The notes under the pieces are model-generated. The model ran no database searches and was not told the origin of the DNA. It was given only the letters and a program-made list of their open reading frames with translations. From NCBI GenBank assembly GCA_950295325.1, contig OX485809.1:27094001-27158000 (forward strand): a DNA stretch of 64,000 nucleotides, in the 5' to 3' direction. This document shows positions 13,511-25,433 of this stretch, in pieces; position 1 is the first letter of the stretch, and each line of letters starts with the position of its first letter. This stretch comes from Polytrichum commune (lineage: Eukaryota > Streptophyta > Polytrichopsida > Polytrichales > Polytrichaceae). Made by a program: the position numbers and the translations under genes.

Positions 13511-15625
13511 AAACTCTGGTAGTCACTTATATATTGATTGTTACTAACAACTAACTTTTTTTTAATTATAAATTGTGGGCCTTAACTCTAACTCAAACTC
13601 CAAGCGATTTGAGTGGCCTACAATGTACATTTTTCTTTTTTTCTTTTTTTTCACTAATTTCAATATCTCGTGATACAACTTCCATATGATCATAATTTCA
13701 TGGTCATGGCGTGTGACTTGGGACAAGAGGGAATTAGTGCATATGAGTATACATCTTATTCATCCAACAAAAAACCCTTTTCAAATAACATGTAGGTTGG
13801 GGGTTACTTTGCATTAGATAAATTGACACAATAATTAGCTTCTAAGACCCCCCCCCCCAATTAGTCTACCACAACATACATGCAATGAATTAACCACAAA
13901 CCTCATAGGCAGTAAGTTTTTAACATGGATGGATGAGGAGGTAGGCAATTATCGCATAATGGTGTACCTCTCTTTCACCCGTTGATATAAATGCTCCAAA
14001 ATAGTATGATAAAATTGTTTTTAGTTGATTGATACCAAATCTAGCTTTAGCAATCCTAGATTGGTCTAGTCCAAGTCATTTGAGATAAATTAGTCACAAA
14101 CATATAAGGGATCAACTTTCATGTTGGATGGATGAGAAGTACTTTCGTATGCAACAATATCTCAAGGCACCTTTGCTAGTACCATAGAGGGCTCTCTATT
14201 TCAACCCATATGTGTTGGAATGTAGTTTCTACGTGAGATAGAAGTGGTCTTAGCAAATTTGAGCATGACATGTGGCAAAATTCGAAGGGGGGGTATTTAT
14301 TTTGTGTCAGAATAAAGAGCCCTCCATGGTATTGTACCTTGGCTCATGTTTCACAATGACTTCATATTCTTGTCTTAAAGACTCAAGGCAACGGACTTTC
14401 ATCTTTGAAAACCAAAGTTTGAATTATTTGGTTCTAAAATTATCTCTTGTTCAATCGTGGTTATTCTTGACTGTGTCTACATCTGCAATTAGGGTCTTGA
14501 GTTTAGCTAAGTAGTCCCATCTCATTTCTACGAAGCATGTGAATTGTCAACCCATGCTATATTCTTGTTAATCTTAGTCCTTTAAGCTTCCAAACTTTGA
14601 TACTTTGATAGATAGTTGTGATAGCTAAGAGATAAACTATTTCATGAGCAAGCTCATGAACCAAAGGTCATATGTCCGTGGTCGTAGGATATCCTATGAC
14701 CACATGAGAAGTTTTATAACACTACCCGAAAAAAAATCCATGTATGGATTTTTACTTGGGCATGATGGACAAGATGGATATTTTTCATGGGTGCCAAAGC
14801 AACATTTATGGCTACCCAAAAAATGTGCCCAACAAAAAAATTGCTTAGTAAATACACTTTAAAACTACGTATAGAGTTTGGAGAATTTTGTTGAGGTCAA
14901 TGCAAAGGAAGGGTGACCTCAACCTGGTACTTTGAAGCCTCTACACAATTGAATGTTAGCATTGTCACAAGTGCGAGGAGGAATTGAACACATGACATTT
15001 GACAATGTTAGGATGCGCACTTGGTTGTATGGGAAAATAAGTATTTTTAGGGGTTATCAACCAAAATATACAATGAAAATCAAAAAATTCAAGTACATAA
15101 TAATCTTCAAATGTGAAGGGGAATGAATATAAACCCTAGTGATTGATTAACATCTTCTATATTGCTAAGAGAAGGCTAGCAAAGATTGAATTCATGCAAA
15201 ACTGTACCCCTTATTATATATTTATATGTGCAATTAGGTTACTCCACATTAATCTGAATATTATTACCAAAATAACAAACTAGGTGATTATGATCTACTA
15301 TAGCGGTTATAAGTCCATAGATAAGCACAACTATAAGTTATGGTACTATGGGTTTGATCCAAGATAATTTGCATGGATATAGAGGAAACATAATTGCACA
15401 CATAAGAGTAACTATTTTTCCTCCATAACATGAAGATATCTAACAAATATTTAACAAAAAATAGATTCTTGAATTAAACTTGAACTAAATTAGCAATAGA
15501 TCACTAACATGTAAGGTTTAAAATAAAATAAGTACCATTAATTCATCTCTATGTGTAATTAGCAATAATTGTAAAATGTAATATGGATACAAAGCTCATG
15601 TAATATGGGGAGATCTTGGGATGCC

Positions 15626-15722
15626 TTGTGGACCAGGAGGTCTCCCCATCATATACGTAGATACTAATATGGAATATTTTGATTACAATGAATTATAGAA
15701 TGGGAGACCTCCTGGTCCACAA
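15626..15722. repeat. Inverted repeat with 50-base loop
   Basis: The left arm 15626-15649 and right arm 15700-15722 are reverse complements except for one extra C (core GGACCAGGAGGTCTCC). The spacer is AT-rich. It could fold as a hairpin or be the relic of a small foldback element. No target-site duplication was identified. Confidence 0.75.
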
Positions 15723-18562
15723 TCAAAAGACATGTTAAAGTTTAATGGGAGTAGATCTCCGAGTGTGGCTCCAAAGGTCAATATTGGAAAATCCACTACT
15801 ATCACCTTCAAAGGATGACTATCCCATGGATGGACATAACCATATTAACTTGTTTTCAATAAATACAATGGATGAGATCCTAAAAGACATAACGGAACCG
15901 TGGCACATCTAGGCATATGGTAAAATGAACCATATGTCCCTCACAGAGACATGGGAATTAAGCACATGCTTATTGATAAAAATAGACATATATGGACAAA
16001 ATTAGACAATTAGAACATACATGGCTAAAATTAGGTAATTGACACATTAGGTAATAGGGGTAGGTAGTAACCGCCTTATCAATGAGTTCCTAGACCCTAT
16101 ATAAGAGGGCACTTGAGGCCCCTAAAGTACCTCATTTACAATCAAAAACTCACGTGAGCATTGCGGAGGCTTATTGGGAGCGCATTATCTTTTAAGACCT
16201 ATTTGAAGACTCTTTCGAAGACTTATTGTAGGTAGTTTTTTGGTTACAAACAAACCCAGGGAAACACTCAAGGAAGACTTAAAAGGTGACTTGTACAACA
16301 TCTAGGTGTCTTAGATAAGATTTATTAGGGAAAACAAAGGGTGGTTTCACTTCATTTTGGATAATAGATGACAATTGGTTTACAGGTAAGGGATAAAAAC
16401 TCTAAAAACCACTCCACTTCATTACATGCATGTGACAGTCTCTCACCTCACTCTAATTTCCCAGGCAATGGTCTGGCAGTGAGTTCATTTTATTTGGACC
16501 AAGTGCGGTGCACAATCATAGGGCTCGCCATCGACCATAGTCATTTGCAAAAGTAACCCATTTTAGTCTTGCTTATCAAAGTCAAGGGCCCTTTAATATT
16601 GTCCATAGGCTGGTATTTACTTAACCCTTTTAATTGAACTTGAAATAGGCAGTGCCGTCATCCTTTCAGGATTGTCGAAGTTCCTTAATTAATCCTTTCA
16701 TTTTAAGTTATACTGTCCGACCATAGTCTTTACCAAGTCTTGGCCAAAGTAACCTTAATGTCCTTCCTCAAGGCAATAGATCAAAGCCACTTTAACAATA
16801 AAGTAATCAATTCATTAATGCATTATCTTATCCTCAACTAAGTTTAAATCAGTCAATTATTAGAGTGGTAATTTTCCAAAGGTTTCTTAATTCAATTAAG
16901 ATTGCAATTAATCCTCAAAACTTACCAAGGTCGTAAGTATCGCGACCTTTGGTCTCCTTCGCCCTCCTAATTAATCCTTCACAGGCCATAGCCTCTTCCC
17001 TTTAACGCTTCATGCTTCATGAAAGGTTAGTGGAGAACAATTTCTCCATTTACACAACAATGTCAATAGACTTCTTCATGAATTCAATCCAACTCTCAGA
17101 CACACCAACAAGTTCAACTCTCTGGTTTCCCAGTTTGTTTACTGGAAAACATTAATCCTTATCTGTGATTTTAAAGTGATACATAGATTGATATAATTAT
17201 CTCCAGATCCCTCTTTGTTCCCCGACAGGTACCCTATCCAGGAAAGGCGCTCTCAATATAACCAGGCCATAGACTCACAGACAATGACCTGCAATTGTGA
17301 ATCCTCGACTTTATGTTGATATCTGAGCATATTAAAATCCACCTTTGTTATACCCAGACGATTGCCGGATACGAATTCTATACAACCAACAATAAATTCA
17401 TACAATAATTATAATACGTGGCCCTTTCTCTCTCTCTCAGGAAAGTACACAGATTCCTTTTAGCGTCTCTTTAGGCGACCAAGACTATAGACTTGTCATT
17501 TTTTTTTTCTGTATCCAACACTACTCCTACGTTTCAGATTGTTAAACAATGGTCTATCATAACTCTCATCTCGTTCAGAAAGAGAGCAATTACAGACTCC
17601 AAACATTACATTAATGATTCATTTCAGTCACTGTTAATTCTGAGACAATGGACTGCAAATGTAACATCTGTAATCACTTTAAGTAACTACAATTTCCAGT
17701 TTCTTCATAACTCTACCTTACACAACAATTCGGAAAGCAAACCACTACAGATAAACAACCAACAGACGCAAGACAATAGCATGAATACATAATAACCTTA
17801 AAAACAATCTTCGAGTTCATTTATCGTAACTTCAAGTAATATAGTATAATCAACACATCATACACCGATTCGCAACAATGACAAGCATACCATAAATACA
17901 TATCAACATTCACTGTCGCCAGACAATAGACTGGACGTACAACACTGAAATTGGACTGCCATTACAGTAACGCACATTTCCTGATTATATTGCCTTGGGT
18001 AATTATAAGCATACAAAATCAAGTGCAAAGATAAATATGATATTCCAGTAATCCGGTATAAACCCCTTGGAATTACTACAGATAATATTAAGCTCTCAAC
18101 AGGAGCATACAAAAATACAATCTACTGAGAGAAATGTCAGAAAGCTAAAAAAAACAACAGTCCTCTCCCTCTCGGCTCTCTCAGCCTCGCCTCTACCCTG
18201 CCTACTGCCAGAGACTATATTCACCCAAAAACACAGAGAGAGACCCACCACAAAAGATTGTCGCCTATATCCCCCTTTGAGCCTCTTAGAAACAGACTGT
18301 AGCCCTTGGCGGTTACTTTCTTAACTACCAGACTATAGCCCTATTCACACTTACGAACTTTCACTTAGAAAGTCTAAAAACAAGCTACTTCTCACTTAAA
18401 CATTGTGTTGCTTTGAAAAATTCAAAAATTGATATTACACTTATTGAAGACCATCTTGGAGGCCTAGCGAAACACTTGGATTTTAAATGAAGAGGATAGT
18501 TCAAACGACCAAAAGTTCAAACCAATCTAGAATATATTGGAAACGACCGAGGGGTCAAACTG

Positions 18563-18840
18563 AGACTTAGAGATATTGCAAAAAGACTTGAATCATGAAA
18601 TTACATGAGACTTAGAGATATTACAAAGATACTTGAATCACAAAATTACATGAAACGTAGAAATATTGCAAAGATACTTGAATCACGAAATTATGTGAAA
18701 CTTAGAAATATTACAAAGATACTTGAATCATGAAATCACGTGGAAATTTGAGATATCATCAAAGTAATTGAATCACAAAAGTGGGTGCAACATAGAAAAA
18801 TGCTTGGACTTAGAGACATCACAAAATACTTGAAGACTTA
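18563..18840. repeat. 45-bp minisatellite, about six copies
   Basis: Units resemble ACTTAGAGATATTACAAAGA followed by TACTTGAATCACGAAATTAC and a short tail. They repeat every 45-46 bases, and the last copies are more divergent. Confidence 0.8.
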
Positions 18841-19846
18841 AAATAAAATAATAAAAAAAAACAACCAAAAAATCAACCCAAGTAAAGACATGGAAATCAA
18901 ACAAAAATAATTACGAATCATAATTCCCAAGAAGGAAGGGGTACAACAAAATGAGACATGAATTCCAAACAAGAGGAATGATAAGATATTTTATAATTTC
19001 AAATTTAGAACCATCAAGAAAATCTAACAATTTAGAATAGAGACATATGAAATCAAAAAGTTAGAAAATACCAAACTTATCAAAGGTTTGATGTTATGTT
19101 GGGCACAACAAAAGAGGAAAGTGTGGAAACTTTGCAAGAAAGCAACTCATGAAATGGAAAAGAGGATTTCCAATTTTTTTACTTAACCTTAACTTGTCAC
19201 CAACAAGGCACTTCTCAACTAGCAACGGATTTGATACCTCAAGGAAATTTGAGAAGGACGGATGACATCAAGTGGGAATAGATGGAAGCCATGATTCGAG
19301 AATAAGGGATATGAAGTTAAGGATACTTCATGAGAGGCCGTCAAATAGGCCAAATCATACATCATCTCGTCCATGCTTTATACTAAGATTTCACATCATA
19401 AAGTACTTCATACCAACCTAAGTAGACTTGGTATAAACAAATAGGGAAACACTCAAATTACAATTGTGAAGATCTTGAGACTTTAACTAAGCACATTTGG
19501 GATAGGTTTGAATAAATATTGATACAAACCATTCAGACCATGAAATGAATAAGAGTATCTACCCATCATTTTAGGCATTGTAAACGGTGTGGATATAGGA
19601 ACATATCCTACTCCAAAGACTCTTAACCTTGACATTACAGTTTTCAGGGAACATGAACTTGTAAGACATGGACATCTACCATGTGGGGGAGCCTTGAGAG
19701 ATTGTACAAAGAACTTTTGCAATTAATGAGTTATGTGAGTATTAGATTTTCACTATAGGCTTATCACTGGTGATTACACTTGGGTAATCATAGAACTTGA
19801 GAAGTTTAAAGTATACCTTGAAGAGACTTTACGACATTAAGACTAC
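18841..19846. other. Intergenic, nothing recognised
   Basis: AT-rich sequence with no supportable gene. It ends at the LTR boundary. ACTAC (19842-19846) is the left half of a possible 5-bp target-site duplication, but the right half is gone. Confidence 0.55.
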
Positions 19847-21826
19847 TGTAAAACCACTTTTTGGGCTATCGCCTAGTCGAACGAAGCAATTTCAAAATTT
19901 TAATGAGATTCATCCGGCTATTGACCACTGAAGACAAGGCAGTGTGAAAATGAATGGCTATCGCCGTGGTGGAAGCGGTTACTAGGCTAACCAACTGTCT
20001 CTCTCCCTCGGCACTATGAGGAGAGGGCAGCCTAGGTAGAATTCAGGCTATTTTTCCATTTTTGTAAATCAGGCATAGTCTCGCAGTGAAAGCAATAGGC
20101 TAGTGAAGGCGCCAACACTCAGTGATTGAGGTTGGGCGGCCAGTAAGCAACCCCAAGTGAGATGCTTGAGGGCATAGATATAGACTTTTCTGAGCCGAGT
20201 GATTCGGACTCTGACACTACTTAAACTTTGACAGTGGAAGTAAAAGATGTTGTTCCAATGAGATATCTGTGATAAGCTTGAAATGCAAGTTGATGTTGTA
20301 TGTGTATGAGCAATTGTCTGGAAATGGAATGTTGACAGGAATCTGTAAGAACTTGATAATTGAAGACGAGTCAAGCGAGTAGTCTGGTGAGAGGTATCCA
20401 AAGAAAGAGAGTAGAGTTATTTTGTCGAAGAAGAAAATGAAAGACACATCAGGCAATAGGCCGGCGGTGAAATTGATTCTAAGTTTAATTCTGAGAGAGT
20501 AAGGACGGGGAAAGCCAACATTGTCTGGGAATAATGGCAGTAACATGTTAAGGGCAATAGCCGTCTGAGTGGAAGGTACCTGACCATAAGGGCGTGGAAA
20601 CTTGAGTCAGTTGTGAGAGCTAAGTTCAATCAGGAAGGAGTGAAGTTCAAAGTATGCATAGAGATTGGCATTGTCGAAGGCCAGGGCATAATCAAACTCT
20701 TAAGGGCAATAGCCGAGAGAACATTGAGAGGTCTGAAAGATAAGAGCAGTTGTGCAGGCTGTGAGAGCCTTGGGCCATCGTCGAAGAGCGTTAATCAGGC
20801 TATGACCAGAGAGACAGAGGGATAAAGCATTGGCGATGGACAGCAACCAATTCGCCATTACCTGAGAGGTTGTGAGAGATAGGGATGAGTCGCCTGAGAA
20901 GGGCGATCGCCTGGTAGTGGGTGAGATAATTAAATTAGGCCAAAGCATCAGAAAGGCAAGTAGTCAAAGTGAAGATTGTGAAGGTTGAGAGGCCTGGGAT
21001 GGGCGAGACAACCTCCGAGAGAGATTAAGTGGCCATAGCCAGGTCCGAGGTAGGGAGCCTGAGAGACGAGAGTAGTCATTACCCGGCAATACCGAGGTAG
21101 GATATCGCCAAAGTAGACCCTGTTTACGAGAGGGAGAGATGAAGGCAAGGCGTCAGTAGCTGGTAGGCCATAGGCTGACAGGCGTTACCTGAGGAAGAGG
21201 AGACGTTACCAGCAAAGAGTAAGGTTAATTCTTGTGTAAGACTGAGTAAAAGTAACAGATTAAAGCTTTAACACAGGATATCGCCTAGCTTACTATGCAT
21301 TGCTTTATATATTGACAATGTGGGTGAATTTTGAGAGGAGTTGCCAGGTACACCGGAAGAACAAGATGATGGCTACTGGTTCTGCGACACGAACATGATG
21401 GTTGTAAGTTAATCGAAGAATTAATTAAGTTGTTGAATTACGCAATTGAGATTCATGATGAGCAAAGACTATACGGTTACTAAGACATTACCCCGGACTT
21501 TGTCCAGATTATGAGCCATTGACAATTTGCCGAGCTCTTGAGCTTCATAACTGACAATAGGTCGAAAACCATAGAGTGATAGAACACTTTCCTTTGAGAT
21601 AGGACAGACAACACTCACGACGGAACCTACACATATGAACCAATAAGGATGGGAATTGAGAAAATAAGTTAAGATTGGAGAGCATAAATAATGAGAATTA
21701 ACCATAATGTTATTAAGAACCTTAATCCAATGTGACATTAACCCTTATAGACACTAGCTCAGTCTTCCTGGAGACCTTGTTCCCTGGGTTTTTGTGGTTT
21801 TAAGAACATAGCAAAAACTTACTACA
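19847..21826 (+). repeat. 5' LTR (1,980 bp)
   Basis: It begins TGTAAAACC and ends ACTACA, a TG...CA pair, four bases before the PBS. The start is fixed by the match to the truncated 3' LTR at 32809. No other copy of its 3' portion is present in the window. It should carry the element's promoter and polyadenylation signals, which I did not resolve. Confidence 0.9.
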
Positions 21827-21830
21827 TTTT

Positions 21831-21847
21831 TGGCGCCGCTGCCGGGG
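21831..21847 (+). promoter_or_regulatory. Primer-binding site, tRNA-Asp type
   Basis: TGGCGCCGCTGCCGGGG begins with the TGG complementary to a tRNA CCA end. It differs by one base from the tRNA-Asp-type PBS known from Athila-like elements. This is where minus-strand DNA synthesis would start. Confidence 0.85.
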
Positions 21848-21916
21848 AAGGCTATGGTCGTCTTTTAAGGTTAAATTGGAAAGGAACGTAATAACAAATG
21901 GTCAACGTCAATCACA

Positions 21917-23177
21917 ATGAACACACAAAACAAATGGAGGTTTAGAGGTCGTAGAACTAGGGATAAGGTGCAGGTAACTGAAAGTCCAAATCAACGTTAC
22001 CCATCTATCTCTAATCCTACCCTTCCTCCTAAACCTTACAGTATTCGTCCAGTGTCAGGACCCATTGTAAGAATTGACAACCTAATTTATGAACTCTTGA
22101 GTATCTTTTCCGATAGACTCACTAGACTAGAACATTACGTGTACAACACGTCGGGGAGATTAAAGAGAGATCAGTACCGAGAGGATAATCTTCCAGGTGC
22201 AGAAGCACTGTGGTACCAAATTCGGCGAGGGAAAGCGAGAGAGTTTAGGGAAGGGATCAGTGTGTCGAGTGATCCGATCAGAGTTCGACCCAAACACCGT
22301 AGAGGATATTATAGAGATGATCCAATTGAGTCAACTGGGAAACCTAGAACCATCGACATAACTCAATGTCGTTATTGTTCTAGTTAGGCCCTGTCAAACT
22401 GATGGAGTGGTGTTGGCAAGTCTCGGACTCTGCTAAACACAAAATTTATTCAGGGGGATATCTATTCTCAGCTTTATATAGATTTTTCCGCTTCAGTTAT
22501 CACGGGAACGGAATCTATATTACTCCTGATATAGCCTTACCCAAAGACTTTATTGACTCGTTTGTAGCACTACCACTAGACTTACAACGGGACATTACTA
22601 ATCGGATTTGGAATAACGGGAAGGGATACAGACAAGTGATTGTTGACAATAATTCCCCTGTCTTACCTTTATCCCTTAGGTTCTTATTTTTTTGTTCATG
22701 GGAGATTGAAGAATATTACGTCAGAAGTAGTACCCCCTGTTGACGGAACATGGCAAAGGACTAAGTTGTCCAGAACAGAGTATAAATTTGTGTTTGGGAA
22801 GCCGAACCCAAGGGCTACACCTTTTATACCTGATTTCATGGACCAAAATCCCTTGTATTTTAACCCCGTTTACTTTAGAACAATATGTTTGTAGGAAGTT
22901 AAATAGCTAGGGAAAGGCAGTCAAACTGGAACCCGCACATGAAAAATCTCATTCTCAATCTGCATCCGTAAGGAAGGCAGCTAGTGATAAAGCTAGAGAA
23001 GATAGAGCGGCAGCCAGAGAGTATAGAAAACAAGCACATGATAGAAGACGAAGTTGGGTTAAGCCATTCTTAGAGGAAGCAAGAGAAGGTTCTGGTAGTA
23101 TCCCAGGGGATATCTTTAAAACACCAGTAAATAAACCTACAACAAGTGGTGAGAGAGATTTCTTATCACCAAAGGTT
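21917..23177 (+). pseudogene. N-terminal gag region, frameshifted
   Basis: An ATG at 21917 opens 156 codons rich in Arg and Pro. The similar-style reading then continues in a second frame (about 22402-22690) and a third (about 22690-22894). From about 22900 the frame matches that of gag and is open through 23178. This looks like one original N-terminal gag extension split by frameshifts and a stop near 22388. The 22920-23040 part is charged and rich in Arg, Lys and Ala. Its function is unknown; it would make this gag unusually long. Confidence 0.6.
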
Positions 23178-25433
23178 TTGTTTACTGAGAGTTCACCTCC
23201 CAGTTCACCTACTCCACCATTGTGGGCTACTGCCTATGAACGCACACCATCTCCTGAACTTGACACAACGGCTTACGCCAATGTACAAGGCAACCCATTG
23301 TTTACGCCTTATACACCATCAGTACCCGTAGCACAATTAATACCTCCTCCCTTACAACCCGTAGTACAACCACAACCTGTAGTACCGCTTCTCAATATGG
23401 CGGCCAATCCTCTAAGAATCAATAGTGTAGTGAATTTGCCTTATTACCAAGGTAGACCAGGAACAGATCCTGATGTCCATGTGAGGAAATTTGAGATTGC
23501 ATGTGCTGCAAATAGTGTACCTCCGAATGAACAAATGGAAGTATTTGCAGCAACATTGCAAGAGAACGCATTCTTATGGTTTTCCCGTCAACAACAATTT
23601 GCTACCTGGAACGACCTTAAGAATGCATTCCTTCAATATTTTAGACCCTTGGGGTTTGAAAACAGTTTAATGGAGAAATTGAGAACCATTCGTATGGGTA
23701 TTAACGAAACCATTGACAGTTACTGGGGGAGGATGAGCGACATACTACTGAGAATGCCCAATCATCAGATCCCGGATAATTTCCTACGGAATATATTCAT
23801 AGGAGGTCTATACCCTTTTGAGTTGAAATTATATGTGAGAGAGCGAACCCCAGCTACCGCACAGAATGCATTTACCTTAGCAAAAGCTTGGGAGGAGTCC
23901 CGCGTGGAGGACCAATATACTTTTGAGAATTATAATTATGACCTCTACGACCAACCCCTGAAGGATCAGACTTATTATCCTGTTTTACCTGGTCAATCTC
24001 TAACCTACCCAGGTGCTAAGCCCATGGTTGATGCCACACAATTTAGACATCCCAGTGCAGATTTGTTTGTACCACCGAGGATCATGACAAAACCTACACC
24101 AGTACTAGTGACACAGTCCAATTCTCAAGAGTTAGCCTTGATGGATATCACTAAGAAACTTGCAGATCTAGAAGTTAAGATCACAAGAGGGGCTAATAAA
24201 AGACCGTCACCCACTGAGGAGAGAACTAATATATGGTGTAACAATTGTAAGGGTCATGGTCACTTATCTAATGAGTGTCCTACTCCAAAGGGTTTGAGAG
24301 TTAAATGCACCTTTTGTGGAGGAAACCATTCAGTGAGTGAATGTTGGAACCTGTCTAAAAGTCGTGTGGTTAATCAGATAGACGCCAACCAATCACGACC
24401 TTGGCAACAAGAGCGTATGGGCGATATGCCCAACGCGAGTTATAACCCCAAAAGAAATTTTAACCGTCAGCCAGTGCCTCTTAGTTTTGGGAATCGACCA
24501 AGTTGGGGTGAGACCAATCAACCACCAAATTGGAGGGGTCCTCCATATAACCCCCGAACCCAAAATTATAAGACACCAATGCCTAACCAATATGTCGTAT
24601 GTTTCCGATGTGGAGAGATAGGTCATTATGCAGGGGATTGTCCCAATCCTAGAAAAGTTCAGCAATATATCCCATTGTGTGGAAATTGTAAAGAGGCAGG
24701 ACACCCTACAGCTGAGTGTAATCAACCCCGGAAGGAAGTTCCTCCATCCGATAGGGACTATAAAAAGGGTAAGCATGTGACCATACAAGAGGAAGAAAGA
24801 CATGATCGTAATGTGCATAGAGTTCAACACTCTAAGAGATTAGACGAGGAAGTGAGTGTAGCGACCACTAGATCCCGAAAACCTTCTTTAATACAACAAA
24901 ATGGGTCTAGTACCGAGAGGTTTAATGAACAACATAGTGATGTGGAAACGAGCCTCTCTGAATATTCTCAAGCACCTTTGATTAGAACTTCAAAGGATAA
25001 AACTAATGAGGAAGTTACCGTTGTGCCAGCGACGATTCCTGAGAAGGCTTATACTCCATCACCATCTGTTGTCATCAACCCTCCAGTTTTCAATCATGTA
25101 CCTGTCCTACCTACTAATATTCTTCAACCCCGTCTAAAGACCATCGCAAGAAAAGAAATGCCTAAGGTTAAAACAACTTCATGCCGATCATCCTGCACGA
25201 TGATGTTAGCTAAAGATCTTAAACCCTATGATATCATGGAAGATCTAGATAAAATACAACCAACTATCACAATGAAACAATTGTTGGCTGTTGCACGACA
25301 ATGTCGTAGTTCCTTGAGTTCATCCATGATACGTAGACGGCCTAAACCGGCGACAGTACATAATATTACCTTGAGTAGAGATCCTGGAGCCCCAACCGTT
25401 GATGTCATTATAGGAGGTGCTCTTATACTATGA
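23178..25433 (+). CDS. gag: Retrotransposon Gag (capsid and nucleocapsid)
   Basis: 751 codons. Residues about 75-240 form the plant retrotransposon gag domain (motifs ENAFLWFSRQ, LKNAFLQYFRPLG, ETIDSYWGRM). Four zinc knuckles follow: three of the CX2CX4HX4C type (CNNCKGHGHLSNEC, CFRCGEIGHYAGDC, CGNCKEAGHPTAEC) and one shortened CX2CX3HX4C (CTFCGGNHSVSEC). Gag would form the virus-like particle and bind element RNA. The frame ends in TGA at 25431-25433 and is open again immediately after it in the same frame, leading into protease. The true start probably lies further 5', because the frame is open upstream of 23178. Confidence 0.92.
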   Translation: MFTESSPPSSPTPPLWATAYERTPSPELDTTAYANVQGNPLFTPYTPSVPVAQLIPPPLQPVVQPQPVVPLLNMAANPLRINSVVNLPYYQGRPGTDPDVHVRKFEIACAANSVPPNEQMEVFAATLQENAFLWFSRQQQFATWNDLKNAFLQYFRPLGFENSLMEKLRTIRMGINETIDSYWGRMSDILLRMPNHQIPDNFLRNIFIGGLYPFELKLYVRERTPATAQNAFTLAKAWEESRVEDQYTFENYNYDLYDQPLKDQTYYPVLPGQSLTYPGAKPMVDATQFRHPSADLFVPPRIMTKPTPVLVTQSNSQELALMDITKKLADLEVKITRGANKRPSPTEERTNIWCNNCKGHGHLSNECPTPKGLRVKCTFCGGNHSVSECWNLSKSRVVNQIDANQSRPWQQERMGDMPNASYNPKRNFNRQPVPLSFGNRPSWGETNQPPNWRGPPYNPRTQNYKTPMPNQYVVCFRCGEIGHYAGDCPNPRKVQQYIPLCGNCKEAGHPTAECNQPRKEVPPSDRDYKKGKHVTIQEEERHDRNVHRVQHSKRLDEEVSVATTRSRKPSLIQQNGSSTERFNEQHSDVETSLSEYSQAPLIRTSKDKTNEEVTVVPATIPEKAYTPSPSVVINPPVFNHVPVLPTNILQPRLKTIARKEMPKVKTTSCRSSCTMMLAKDLKPYDIMEDLDKIQPTITMKQLLAVARQCRSSLSSSMIRRRPKPATVHNITLSRDPGAPTVDVIIGGALIL

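Larger units (their letters stand above)
11201..18562. other. Intergenic, no gene recognised
   Basis: AT-rich non-coding DNA with a C-run at 13848-13858 and the small repeats listed separately. From about 16,400 to 18,400 the base composition changes and phrases such as 'ggccatag' and 'caatagac' recur. The retrotransposon LTR at 19847 has similar phrases, so this may be an old, degenerate LTR-type remnant. I could not define ends or a coding part. Confidence 0.45.

Noticed and set aside
16400-18420. A second LTR retrotransposon in reverse orientation
   Set aside because: Only shared short phrases with the 19847 LTR; no ends, PBS or coding region could be found.
24393-24830. 145-codon minus-strand frame
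   Set aside because: Antisense shadow of gag.
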